Positions 34,100-45,683 of a stretch of 64,000 nt of DNA are shown in pieces. A model generated the notes under the pieces. That model was given only the letters and a program-made list of their open reading frames with translations, was not told the origin of the DNA and did no database searches. Position 1 is the stretch's first letter, and each line of letters opens with the position of its first letter. This DNA is from Marasmius tenuissimus (lineage: Eukaryota; Basidiomycota; Agaricomycetes; Agaricales; Marasmiaceae): NCBI GenBank assembly GCA_029532415.1, contig JAQOTA010000060.1:1302001-1366000 (forward strand), in the 5' to 3' direction. The position numbers and the translations under genes were made by a program.

Positions 34100-35993
34100 T
34101 TACATTCCATAATCCTCAAAAGCATCCCGAACTCCTTCCCAGCCTCCACTGATACGAGGCGAGAAAACAACATCGAAGGGGAGCGGGTGAGCGTTCGCGG
34201 ACTCGGTGAAGGCCAACGTGTCTATTTTCGATTTGGGATCTTCCTTGACATCGAACGCCCACAGTTGTATCGCGGTGTTGATGAAGGTCGAGGCAGTAGC
34301 CATGTGTTGACCCGGACATACTCTGCAGGGATCATTAGCGTGCGAACGGGCGACGACGGTGAATCAGGAAACGTACCGTCTACCGAAACCGAAAGGATAG
34401 CTCTTGATATCATCCCTAATCTTCCCCTCCGAGGTCAGCCACCTTTGAGGGTTGAACGTCTCTGGATCAGGGAAGTATTCGGGGTCACGTCCAACGGACC
34501 AAACGTTGCCAATAACCGTCGATCCCTTGGGAATGACGTAGTTGTTCTGCATCCGAGAGTTAGTTCCAAGCCACCTATACAGAAGACGCCAGAGAACGCA
34601 CCCAGACGATGTCCTTCGTTGCCTTGTGAGGGAAGCCTCCTGAGGTAACAGGTCTCCAACGGAAACTCTCCAACACGAACGCCATGGTCTGGGGAAGACT
34701 GTCTTGGTCTGCGAACGTCGGAGCCCTATCCTTTCCAATAACTTGATCCAACTCTTCCTGAACCTTCTTCTGCGCCTCTGGGTAACAAGCAGCTGCCATG
34801 ACCGCCACACTGATGGCGCTTGCCGTGGTGTCGCTTCCTGCTCCAAACATACTTCCGGCAAGATAGGCTGTCTCATTATCGTCGAGCCCCAGTTCGGCTT
34901 GTTTTTCGATGAGGTACTTTCCGAAGGAGGAGGGGATAGATTCGTTTCTCGCCTGTATGTAAATGATTAGCGATTAGGTTTAGCAAACGTTCGAAGAGGA
35001 CGGCGCACGATTTGGTCTCTGACTTCTTGAAGCTGGCTCTTGAACAGATTGAGTTCCTCCTGGTGTCCATCTTGGAGCTCCTTCAAGTAGCCTGGGATGT
35101 ATCTAAAGAGCATGAGCCACAGACAAATCATCGGAGGAGTTTGAACGTACTTCAGGAATGGGAATGTATCGACTTTCCATGCGTTGGGACGCATTGCGTA
35201 TCCCAATCTCGTAAGGCAGCGATTGACAGCTTGAACCTCTGGATCTTCATACGAGTCGGGAATCTTTCCGTAGGCCAGAGCCATGACGACTGCGGCGGCA
35301 TATCTGGAAAAGGCGCATTCTAATTCCAAAAAAAGAAAGACGACCATGGCAAATAAACTCACCGCTTAGCATGGTCCTGGTGTCGGTTAGGGTTTTCAAC
35401 AATGTCAAGAATGTGCTGCCTGGCGGTCCTCATGAAAACTGGCTGATAACCGGAAACGCTCTTCGGCTGGAGGTGTGCATGGAGTGCTCTAAACACGTTT
35501 AGGTCAGTCCTCCGGAGAAAGTTATCCTCAAACTCGGCCGACTCACCTCCTCAACTTCTTAAATCTCTCTCCTGCCGGTGTCAACAATACTCTCATACCC
35601 CCAGAAAGGGTCTGTCCTGCCGAAATAGATAGAGGTCGGTCCGCGAGGTCCGCGCCTTGTTTCTCCATGATTTCCACTGCTGCTTGTAATCGGCCAATGA
35701 CGAAGATGTTGTTGAGTCCCTGTCGCAATCTGAAAACTGGTCCGTATTGTTGTGTCCAATTCTCGAAGTTCCGGTACGCGCTAGACGTGCAGGTCAGCCT
35801 CGAGAACCCTCCTAGATGACGGCTTTACTCACAAAGCAGCCTCGAAATCATTGCCAAATAACGAATTAGCGGGTGGGCCAGGTGGAAGTGGCAGATTGCG
35901 TCTTGAGGACCACGCTTTGATGACCGCAAGGACAGCTAAACATAGGCCGACTGCAGCGAGATTTCTTGGTTCTGATAGGGCTTCAACTATCAT
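34100..35993 (-). CDS. Cytochrome P450 monooxygenase
   Basis: Multi-exon gene from ATG 35993 to a stop at 34100, about 510 residues, typical for a microsomal fungal P450. The N-terminal membrane anchor (LAAVGLCLAVLAVIKAW) is followed by the proline hinge LPLPPGPP. The I-helix has AGSDTTAS (oxygen activation). The K-helix ExxR is ESFRWRP. The PERF-like motif is FNPQRW. The heme loop is FGFGRRVCPG, complete only after removing the intron at about 34325-34375, which supplies the heme-ligand cysteine. It is therefore predicted to be active on the ER face. The substrate cannot be read from sequence, and I would only place it among the large basidiomycete CYP expansions. Its neighbours are an ABC exporter (27324) and a Zn2Cys6 regulator (38137), both on the same strand. 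Confidence 0.93.
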
Positions 35994-38136
35994 GCTAGGT
36001 GTGGATTGTTGTGTGTTGGTTTGTGAGGGAAGAGGATAAAAAACTGAGAGTGTAAGGGATGTGATGAAAATGTGGGGATTTAAAGGTCCACATCTTTATA
36101 TGACGCGGCAAAAGGAGATCGAGTCGATGCCACGGCAATTCCATGACATGTGGGTGAATTGATGCCAAAACGGGAAGGTAGCTCTGACCGTTCGTCCTTC
36201 CTGGTCGCACACCGAGAAACGGTCGTAGCTCTCCTCCGTGCCTTCCAATTCCTTGTTTCTAGGAGACAGAGAAGGCCTGAAGATACCTTCAATCCCCCTT
36301 CATAGCGTAATTCTTCTACCCACCGATTTTGAGCACGTTTTTCCTGCTCGACCTGCTCGTCGGTTGCTGCACTGCTTTACCCCGCGGCTCATGAACTTGA
36401 CAAGTTAACCGACGACCGACGGAACAACAAGAGACTGTGGAAAATTGGTCTGTTTGGGTCCGGGAAAAAGCAGGCGCTCCCGTCGGACGCGCGGTGGAAT
36501 AGGGCGTTGTTGATGGCTGTTTGTTCATCATTGATCTCTTTCACGGCACGTTCCTCTTGCTCATTCAACTTCATCTATTGCTCGCGTGCTACTCTTCAAA
36601 GCCTCTTCCGACAAGATAACGGGCAGTGGATCCATGATGCAAGGGGCGCAAACGTTACAAATAATACTTCATTTACGGAACAGTGAACCTTCAACTCGCG
36701 TTGTTGCTCGCCAATGCCCCGCCTGTATACCAAGCTCGGAAAGAGCGTCGGTGGTTCTTGATCATTCTGGTGTCTAATGGATACGCAGGAGGGGCAACAT
36801 CTATGATTGAACACACCTTGGCGGCTCGAGGGCTGAGGTAAAAGGACTTCAGCGAATGTTCTACGAAAGAAAGGCTTACGAATGTTGTCTGCGAACCACT
36901 AGTCATCCGAGGAGACTGCGACGAACTTATGGGGTGATGGAATCATTATGGCTTCTTCGAAACTTTACCTCGTTCTCAACCTCTCGATGTAAATACTAGC
37001 CGAGGGGACCTTAGAACAATGACATTCGAATGAAAAAGGCAGCTTTCATCCTTGGACTACACAGGATATGATGCAGGGGCATCATACTACCATCCTGGTG
37101 CAAAACGGAGGGTGTGACATACCCAGATACTTCGAATTGACTGGAATACATGCACCAGTGGAACTGTCGAACATTTCGAACCTTCTTGTTTCTATAGATC
37201 AAAACGTCCCGCGCTTCTTCAACACTCTAGTAACGACCGTCGACAACAACTTCGGCCGTGAAGATTGACGATCCTAGCGACTGGATTGGCTTACTGGAGA
37301 CTGCCGTTCTTCTTCCGGATCTCTCTTTGTATGTCCCAAGGTTGTTTCGGAGAAGAACTGGTCGGAATTTTCCGACCAAGAGCACTCCACATCCTTGTCC
37401 TCGCACCGCTGTACGGATTTATCAATTTTCCCGTCCGTTGCAAGACTCATTACAGACTGGAGCTTTCAGCAACCAATCAAGCCTTTGTCTTTGTCTCCTG
37501 ACTACGATGACATGCTCGATCCGCAAATGAAGAGGCCTTGATTCATTCCCGAGGTCCGACACCCTTCATGTCTGCCGTTTGGTGAGATTGGCTGATCGAG
37601 ACGTGCTCTACTCTGCGCCGCAAGTGTTCAGAACCCCTCCTCATCCGCCCTGCCATATACTATAGACTCCCGTCGATTGGTGACAGGAAGAACGGACGAC
37701 TGCTGTCCAATCAGATCAAACCGACTCCCGACTCGGATAAATAGACGGTCAGACTGAGGGCTAATGTGACGCAGTAACCATCGAGAACAATTAGACAGGG
37801 GAGTTGAATATGATCTAAGCCCTATACCCGACTTTGAAGGTTGAGCGTTGACGTTGAAGCCTCGGCTCAGAGAGTCCATCGTCGGAACTCGAGCCTGACG
37901 GAAATTTCAAGTCCCCCTAAACTTTCCGTGCGTCCACCGGAGGGTGGTTCATCAGTCACTCAGCGAGTCTGCAAGTACTAACAGAAGTCATATACATTGC
38001 TAAAGTCTAAGTGATTAATATGTACACAGAACATAATGAGAGAATAAATACGTCTGATAAATAAAAATTCTATGAACCATATATGAACAGTGGTACTCAT
38101 CTAACCCGCAAACTAGTCTAATTCCCCAGAAAAACT
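35994..38136. other. 2.1 kb without a supported gene; protein-like plus-strand remnants
   Basis: Plus-strand stretches look protein-like. From about 36666 to 36837 a hydrophobic stretch (FIYGTVNLQLALLLANAPP, then RRWFLIILVSNGYAGGATS) ends at a TAA. Near 37265-37500 there is another hydrophobic frame (FFFRISLCMSQG). I could not join them into a gene with consistent phases and do not recognise the family. They may be a decayed membrane-protein gene or chance. Nothing else is supported. Confidence 0.3.
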
Positions 38137-40230
38137 TTAACTCCGTCCGCGAAGCGCGTTGTACCGTTGTTGAAGCGCCTGTGCCTGTGAGTCTGAGCGA
38201 TGGATATCATCCGCATTGAGCTATCATGTCCACGAAGAAGATGGATAAACCATTCATAAGAAACACACTCACTAACGAACATTCCGGCACCCCCCAAAAT
38301 TGTCATCGCTTGGATTACAGTCTCACAGGACGACGCAAGCCTCCGCGGGTCAACGATGGGAGACGGCGAGCTAAGCTCCGTGATGAACACATTCCCTACG
38401 ATCTTGAGAAGAATCTACAAGGTACCGCAAGGTCGAAGTCAGGACCTATCAAACCACCTTGAGCTCCCAACTTCCAAAGAACTCACCGCAACCACAGGAT
38501 CGATGAAACCGTTGTAATGTTGTAATCCGACGCTTCTCATGCATTTGACGATAGCTTCTGCAGCTGTCAGTACTTGACGTCTCGAATCCGCGCTTTTCCG
38601 GGCGAAAGCAGAATGAAGTTGGATGATCGCGGCCTGCGAGAGAATATAGACGACGAGGAGGCGTCTTTGGGTTTGGGTTGATGACGCTGAGCTTGGGGAG
38701 CGGAGTTCCGCGTTGAAACGCTGAAGGACTGCGGTGAGCTGGTCGCATGAGGCCGAAAATGTTCTCGCTTCTTGCGTCGGCATGTCTGAAAGAATTGAAG
38801 AGCAATGGTCAATGGCCTAAAATGAAAAAGAGTGCGTGGAAATAGCTTTACCCTTTCGATATTGACCGGCGAGAGTGGAAGCTCGTTCGAATAACAGGCA
38901 CGCCTTGGAATATAACGCAGGAAGAGAGTGACCACCGTCTGGAGCGTTGGAGAAGAAATTCTGGATTGTATGGCTGCTGAGTAGGTTGTGAGGCAGTGGG
39001 GTCTATCCGGACAAATAAAAGTTTCAACATCCAAGTTCAGGAAAAGAGACATCAACACGAACGGAAGTATACGCGGATGTTTCCAGCGGCCACGGTGCGT
39101 CGATCCTACTTGCAGGAAGATCGTAGTCAAAGTTCAAAGAGGAGTGTCCTGCCGTGGACCAGAAACTGTTGAGTGCGACCACTGTCCAGGCGGCATTAAT
39201 TCTCTCTCCCTCATCCAAAGCATCGACTGGGGGAGGCAAAAGTCCTCCTGTCACTGCAGGACCCGTGACCGAGGAGCGTATCTGATGAAGCCTCGTCCCT
39301 AGCACGAGAGACACCGCCGTACTCGTGTAATACTGCGCTTCGAGTGATTTCCCTTTGAGATAGAAATAATGCGCCAAGAGAACGTTGGCCTGAATCGTAT
39401 GAAGAACGGTCTTCGGGTGGCGTTCGGACAGTCCTCGAGTAGTAGTTTGGACAGCAAGCGCCAGATATTCGGCCTCATTTGGAGAGGTAGCCCCTCCGTA
39501 TGAGATGTAGTCTGAGATCAGGAGGACTACGCTTATGAGCGATGGCGCCGGACCACCGTACCCTGTCTCAATAGTTGAAGAAAACGAGGGGACGTCCAAG
39601 AAGAATCCCAGCTCGGACGCGTGAGATAGGAAAGGCGTGACCCTGTAGAACATATTAGCAGGGACCGGAGATCAATCGAAAGCCACCCACAGTTGCCGGC
39701 GAACTTCAGGCGCAGCTGCCTAAAGGACAGGGTCAACTTTCAATCTCTAACTCAGGGATTGGCATAAAATACCTGAAAGTCGCGAATACGGCTTGACCTG
39801 ACTTCTTGACCCCTGGGTTGCTGCATCCCTCCCGTGTATGGGTTGTGAAGTTGGATTGTGCTCGTTGACGCCCCTGGGGCTTGAAGCTCGCTGATACGAT
39901 TCTCCAAAAGGGAGATTCTCTCTTGCAGAAGCAGAGATTCTGGAAGACCGACATCTGGATACTCACAATCGCTCAGGGACGATGATTTACTGCAAGTTCC
40001 ACAAACTGGACGTTGTCCGTCGCATTTCTGTGACACGTCAGTTGCAAACAGCTGCGCATTGGGTACAGGTGTGTGTACACACCACTTTTCGACGCCTACG
40101 GGTGTTTCTCGTCAGGTTGACGATCGATAATAGCATCGAACGAGAGGAATACGTACCAGCAGTTCAAGCATGCCGTGCCACGAGTCATTCGACCTGAGGA
40201 TCTTTTTCCTTTTGAGCTTCCAGAAGACAT
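38137..40230 (-). CDS. Zn2Cys6 (Gal4-type) transcription factor
   Basis: ATG 40230 (MSSGSSKGKRSSGRMTRG) to TAA 38137-38139. The zinc cluster is spread over three exons: 40157-40230, a 13-nt micro-exon 40083-40095, and the exon ending at 40027. Together they give ACLNCWRRKVKCDGQRPVC and then GTCSKSSSLSDC, so all six cysteines are present. A short coiled-coil dimerisation element follows (LLLQERISLLENRISELQ). The rest is helical with low identity, as expected of a fungal-specific transcription-factor middle region: HASELGFFLDVPSF, HPKTVLHTIQANVLLAHYFY and RINAAWTVVALNSFWS. It should bind CGG-type DNA sites in the nucleus. Its targets are unknown, but the adjacent P450 and ABC exporter are natural candidates. 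Exons after the DNA-binding part are approximate. Confidence 0.87.
40083..40095 (-). other. 13-nt micro-exon encoding part of the zinc cluster
   Basis: Flanked by ...CGTAG| acceptor and |GTGTGTAC donor on the minus strand, with introns of 61 nt (40096-40156) and 55 nt (40028-40082). With 74 nt from exon 1 it completes 29 codons and supplies the basic RRKV residues between the second and third cysteines. Without it, neither the frame nor the Zn2Cys6 spacing works. Confidence 0.82.
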
Positions 40231-42088
40231 GAGAGGTGAGTTGTGTTTTCCGAGTGAGTATGGAAGCACTTATATGACTGAGGCTCGGTCCATACAGCCC
40301 CAGGGGAGAACAAGGCCTGCCAAAAACTAGAGAGAGTAAAACGAACCGATAGTTGTGTTTCATTGCATGGGCATGGCCAACGCGGAGAAAACCAGTCGAT
40401 TAGCATTTCTACAAACACCCGATCTCAGGGACATCTTGTGGGCGTCTGTGGACTAGTTGAGATCGATTGATTACGGCAGTCGGAAATCGTTGATTTGACC
40501 GGGACGGACAGGCTGGACATGAAGAGGGAACAGATAGAGATCTTTAGGGCTTGTTCGACCGCTCACTGCAATGTTGTGTCTTCTACTGGGCTGGAGGGAG
40601 GCTTGCGTAGACACTCTGGCAAGTATATCCACACGAAAGACGAGGGATCCACACAGAGTTTGTGAATCGCTGCGCAGTTACCCTTGTTCTTTTTGCATAT
40701 ACTGTGGTCCAGTCTCCCAGTTCATAGTCAGTATGGGTCATCTTCTCCGTGTCTCCCGACAATGATCACTACGGCTGGATGCCGAGGCCGACACTGTGTA
40801 ACCAAGAGATGAACAGAGCTCCTTTCCTTTCCTTCCCCCCAATTAGAACAGGGTTGCTTTGACATCGATTTGTATGCATGAATACGATCATGATCTTGCT
40901 TGAACATGGTGTACCTTGCGTTCTGTGCAATTAGCTAAGGATGGTGAGTTCAAGGAGGCGCAGTCCTATTAGCCCGTCCAGGCGCGGTCCGAATTGCATG
41001 GGAAGGAATAAAGAGGCATTGGCCTGATGTCGAGTCGGTAACCATGGCGTTGGAGAGAATAATCGTGAACGGAAATTTCGAGGCGAAAAACACCGACGCG
41101 AGCCAGTGCCATGATTAGCTCCACAGCTCCAGTTCTCCTGATCCTCAGGAACGGACTTGCTCCTCGGGGCACTGCATTTTGAAGCCAAGTCGAAAAGCAT
41201 TCCAACCCTGCCCTCGAGGGACAGATTTCCATAATGGTGACAAGGATGCTCGAACCCGTCTAGTTAACGAGAGTCTATAGTTATAGACCGAACTTCGCCG
41301 CGAAGACAAGGAGTGCATTAATCAGGTGGCTCTGTCGGTAAGTAGGAAATGCAGCGCGTTTCCGGTTCCCGAGTCGAGCTCGGTTGGGGAGCGGGAACCA
41401 CTGGTACTGTACGCTCGGTCCCTGCTTTGCGGCCGACGAGTTAGCAGCATATACCAATGAGCAGTGCGAATCAATCGTGACGACTTGCATGATGGTGATG
41501 GTTGAGTGACTCGATCGATGATCAACGAATTGGGTGCGAGGAAGTCACAAGCGCTGGGAGTCTCGCGACATACACGACAGTGTTGAACGACATGTACAAC
41601 CTTCAAAATGACATTCGATACCTGAAAGATGGAACAGAGAAGACGAGCATACGTGCTATGAGCTACGGAGGAGTATGTAGAGAGGAAAGGAAGGGAGCAT
41701 AAGAATCGATATACAAGAAAGAAATGCAAAGTATGTATGTTTAATTATGCTGCGACGAGAATCATAAAAAGACGTTTTCAGAGACGAATAAGGTAACGAT
41801 GCGAAGCGTCAATGGGATAAGTAGACGATATCAAAAAAGAGAGGTGGAATATGCTTTGGACGTAGGTGTTTATGCAGATGATGGATGATGCGAGGTAAAG
41901 GTCATGATAAATATGGGAACGACGAGGTGACTGTGTCCGTGTAAGCCAGGGGAGACGGCCTGGTCAATAATGCAACAACAATGTATATGCCAAGAGTACA
42001 ATCAGCGAAGGTCAAAGGGAACGTCGAAAGATCGAAAGGCAGAGAAGAGACATAACTAATACACGGGAGAGAGAAAGGGTCGAACGGA
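40231..42088. other. 1.86 kb without a supported gene
   Basis: Promoter of the transcription factor on one side and 3' flank of the 42089 gene on the other. Minus frames at 40969-41232 (87 codons) and 41322-41729 have no motif or clear splice partners. Confidence 0.45.
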
Positions 42089-43963
42089 TCACCAAACGGA
42101 AGGATGCATAGCACCTACGACTGGTGCTGGTCTGTTCATAACCGCCGGGACGTAACCTGGAATGCCTTTACCCCCTGTCGAGGGTGGTGCGAAGGCGGCA
42201 GTGTTTGCTCGCAGATGCTGTTGGGGATGAACTGAGTATGTCACCATCGGATATGGTGCCGCGTAGGGAGCAGGCGGTACCAACACTGTTTGGGGATGGG
42301 GATAAGCAGTATATTGATAACCGATCTGTGGAACGCCCGGTGCTGGAACAGGCATGACAGAAGGTAAAGGCTGATTTGGAGGGTAATAGTAAGCAGGCTG
42401 CAGGGCACGTCCTACATTCGCCGTAACAGGACGGAACGCCGTATACGTTGCGGGTGCTGTGTGAGGGGGTGGATAGACGTTACTGGGCGCAGAATGTTGC
42501 GAAATATGCCGTTTGTTCTGAGAACGTGAACGATTATGCTGTCGTGGTTGCGAAGGCTGCTTGAGATCAATCCAGCCATCGTTTGGGCTATGACTAGACG
42601 GGGAGTTGTTTGACACTGCTGGAACGTCTTTCTTCAAGCCCGGATTCGATTTCTGTTCTTTTTGTACCTTGACAGAGGATCTTGAATCGGAACGCTGGTG
42701 CTTGTTGAGTGCCAAAAATAGCTCCCTTTTTCGTTCCGCCCTCGAGATATCCGGCTGATAAGGCTCCCCGAAACCAATTCGGCCATCACCTTCTTCGGCG
42801 GCTCTTGGTCGTGATTTTGGAATTTCATCCACTGGGACATTGATAGGTAGCTGGTTCGTCGTATCCGAAACATGCTCTGCCCTTCTCTGGGAGTCCAGCT
42901 TCAAACGATCAACTATGGTACGCGTCCTTGACTGGTTGGGTTTCCGTTTCGGACTCTCCTCGATGAGGAATGGTGGTAAGAGATTCGGCGTCGGGTTGGG
43001 CTTGGCCATAGAGTCAGAAGGGTAATCCTCGAACGCCGTGAAGAAACCTTGTTCATCCTTTTCCAGGTGAATCTTCGGGGGTAGCGATCTCCCACCAAGA
43101 GACGGAAAAACGAAGTCGGACAGGGGAGGGGAAGGCGAAGTCGCGATCGACTTCGGTGAAGAGTCGGTGGAGAACGAAAGAGGAGGGGTGGGCATACGCC
43201 CGAATTCATATTCCGACGCCAATGAATCTGATGATGAATCAGGCTCATGGAGTGGCGATGGAGCAAGAGGTGTCAGAGTGCAACTTCGGGTACCACATGG
43301 AGAATCGGTTCTCGCCAGGGCGTGGCTGATGAAAAGCGATTGTGATTTGGGAGTAGAAGGGGAAGGACCGTGAACGTCCGATAGAGCAAGGTCCAATCCA
43401 GGAAGAAGAGAGAAACTGTGGTCAGCATCAGCAATCTCTCTAGCAACGCTACGATCCGAAGTGGCTGGAGACGAGGTTCCATGCGCTACACCGAGTTCTA
43501 AACCACTACGAGAATCGTCAAGAGGCCTTGAAAGCTCCTCCATTAACTCTCGCCACTCCTTCTGATTCAATTCTACGGCCTTTTCATCCACCTCCCGCGA
43601 CAAATCTCGAACAGCTTCCGACTTGAACGGACCGAATATCTCTGGAATGTCAATCCCAACACAGACTTCGTAAGGTTGAAGGACGTTGATAGCTGCTTGA
43701 GCACCGACGAGTTCCGGATTCAGTGCGAGTTCGGACTCGAGGCGCTGCCACTTCCCTCGATCCAAGCGACTTCTCATAGACTTCAACGACGGCAGGTGAG
43801 GGTTATGAGAGTCTCCACGTTGAGATGTGGTTCGCTGTAAACGTTGGATAGGCAATGCGATCGGTCTGGTGGAACGCTGCGGGGACGCGTACGACCATAG
43901 CTCTGAGCAAGCAAGCTCCTGCGACTTTCGACGAATCCGACATCCGGCGTTATCCTTCGACAT
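42089..43963 (-). CDS. Hypothetical 624-residue Pro/Ser-rich protein, single exon
   Basis: An intronless 624-codon frame from ATG 43963 to a stop at 42089 is unusual in this intron-rich region and unlikely to be chance. The N-terminal third is the most ordered, with helices near SRLDRGKWQRLESELALNP, VCVGIDIPEIFGPFKSEAV and VELNQKEWRELMEELSRPL. The middle is Ser/Pro-rich, with acidic patches and basic runs (ERKRELFLALNKHQRSDSR). The last 150 residues are Pro/Tyr/Ala-rich (QPAYYYPPNQPLPS, GYQYTAYPHPQT). No membrane segment, signal peptide or catalytic motif is visible. The prion-like or low-complexity tail suggests a scaffold, RNA-granule or transcription-related role, which is inference only. 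I do not recognise the family. Confidence 0.8.
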   Translation of the reverse strand: MSKDNAGCRIRRKSQELACSELWSYASPQRSTRPIALPIQRLQRTTSQRGDSHNPHLPSLKSMRSRLDRGKWQRLESELALNPELVGAQAAINVLQPYEVCVGIDIPEIFGPFKSEAVRDLSREVDEKAVELNQKEWRELMEELSRPLDDSRSGLELGVAHGTSSPATSDRSVAREIADADHSFSLLPGLDLALSDVHGPSPSTPKSQSLFISHALARTDSPCGTRSCTLTPLAPSPLHEPDSSSDSLASEYEFGRMPTPPLSFSTDSSPKSIATSPSPPLSDFVFPSLGGRSLPPKIHLEKDEQGFFTAFEDYPSDSMAKPNPTPNLLPPFLIEESPKRKPNQSRTRTIVDRLKLDSQRRAEHVSDTTNQLPINVPVDEIPKSRPRAAEEGDGRIGFGEPYQPDISRAERKRELFLALNKHQRSDSRSSVKVQKEQKSNPGLKKDVPAVSNNSPSSHSPNDGWIDLKQPSQPRQHNRSRSQNKRHISQHSAPSNVYPPPHTAPATYTAFRPVTANVGRALQPAYYYPPNQPLPSVMPVPAPGVPQIGYQYTAYPHPQTVLVPPAPYAAPYPMVTYSVHPQQHLRANTAAFAPPSTGGKGIPGYVPAVMNRPAPVVGAMHPSVW

Positions 43964-45683
43964 TGCGGCGTCTTTGTTGTCTGATATCGAAGGAGTACGC
44001 TAGCACACTCTGAACTTGACTCTAGAAGAACAAAGAAGGGGGGATAGTGATGGAAAACAGAGAGTTAGAACAAAGGAAAGAGAGGAGAAACCCGGGCCTC
44101 ACGCAAACAGGCGGTGAGAAGCTTGTTGAACAGTCAAGTTCGAGTGGGAAGCTTCCCAGCAATAGAGCTTGAAGAACCAAGAAGCGGTTCAATGGAGAAA
44201 GAGAGGTTGAACTTCAGGTGATTGAAGTGAAGGAGGAAGAAAAGAAACTAAGTACCAACATGCGCCGGCCCAAGGCCGAGTCAGGTCCCTCCGTATTTGG
44301 AAATAGGTCACGGATGTCACACTCCCGGCCTCCCGGACATTCAATCTTGCGATCATCATCCTCCTGACTCCTTCTACTAGTTTTTCCTGGGTTTTTCTGT
44401 ACTCTTCCAGAACTTTGTCCAATTCCATAGGAAAATGGGCCGTCACTCGCTCGTCAAATCCCCGCTTCTATGGTGTATACACGCTAGAATTAATCTACAA
44501 CCCTCCGGAACAGCAGTGATCACCTTGGTGACTACTGAACGCTATCCGAGTCACTCTACTACTTAGTACTTACTCAACAACCTCGTTTCACCATCGCACT
44601 CCGGGGAGTCAACCGAATCAAGACTAGTACACGTATGCACAACGATATATCCACGCTCCGTTGGACCCTCCGGAAGGAAAGGAACCCACCCAGGTACCTG
44701 GCTCAAAACGGGAAATGTTTTCCGCCCACCATCTTAAAAGTTAAAGGGCCTAAAGGTGCTTGAGCTGACTATCTTCAAGTTCAAGTTCAAGAGTCGAAAC
44801 TCGAATTGTGCGGCTTTCCTGTGAAATAAGAAATGCTGGTCACGGTAGGATGAACGGATACGAAGAAAGTACCCCACCGTGATGTCAAGGATTGGAGATG
44901 GAATGAGAACTTTAGGCGCAGGGCATACCAAGAGAGCTTGGTCGTAGTCGCAAGGGATCTGACAGTGACGAAACGGTGCAGCTCTGACATTGAGGTAAGT
45001 GATTGGTTTTGCTTTGTTCCCTGCATTGCCACGAATCAAAGCATTTAATCACCGTTCTAGGTCCGGCACTCGGCCACAATTGTCAAGGAAAGATCATCTG
45101 AGGACCATCCAGCTGGCTCGAGGTCCTCGGTGGCGAGTGACTTTGAGGTCCTGGCTGCCCCATGGTTTCAGGGCATTACTCGGCCACTTGGATTCATTGT
45201 GTGCCAGCTCGCCCTTTCATCGGAGGTAGAAGTCGTGTTATTACTCGTCCACAGTTTGGGGTGGGGCCGGTAAGGACTCGTTCTCCCCATACGATATTTG
45301 TGGTTGAAGTAGGTTCCGGGAGATAACATCGTCTCGTAGTTAGCTTCCTCGAATCCTCCATGACTTGTGCAATATCTAGTCCCCGAACGAACTTTATGAC
45401 TTGGTCAATCACCGTCTACCTCAGGATGAGGTTTCTCCTACTGGATTGGAACATGAAGCGTTATATCGACTTTCAGAACATTGGTGCACATACACACGCT
45501 TTTATCCAAGCCGCATCTCGACCTCAGACCTGGTTGTGGCCACCGTTCGAGCTGACACGGACAAAGAAAACGCGCGCTTACCGTTTGACTGAGCGCTTAA
45601 GCCACTTGAGGGCAGGCCAACTCGCGTGTGGTCAAACAAGCGAAGTCTCAGGCAACATTGCTTCCTGCACCTCCTCTCTCACC
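43964..45683. other. Intergenic, one short ORF only
   Basis: Divergent space between the 624-residue protein and the first MYND gene. It contains the short frame 44189-44446. The sequence just upstream of ATG 43963 is also open (SISDNKDAA), so a 5' exon is possible. Confidence 0.4.
44189..44446 (-). CDS. Short charged ORF, possible small gene or 5' exon
   Basis: 85 codons. The first about 55 look protein-like and helical (MELDKVLEEYRKTQEKLVEG, then RRMMIARLNVREAG), and the rest does not. A donor-like gttggtact follows the helical part. It could be the first exon of the 624-residue gene below it, but the phases I tried do not join cleanly to that start. No family recognised. Confidence 0.3.
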   Translation of the reverse strand: MTAHFPMELDKVLEEYRKTQEKLVEGVRRMMIARLNVREAGSVTSVTYFQIRRDLTRPWAGACWYLVSFLPPSLQSPEVQPLFLH

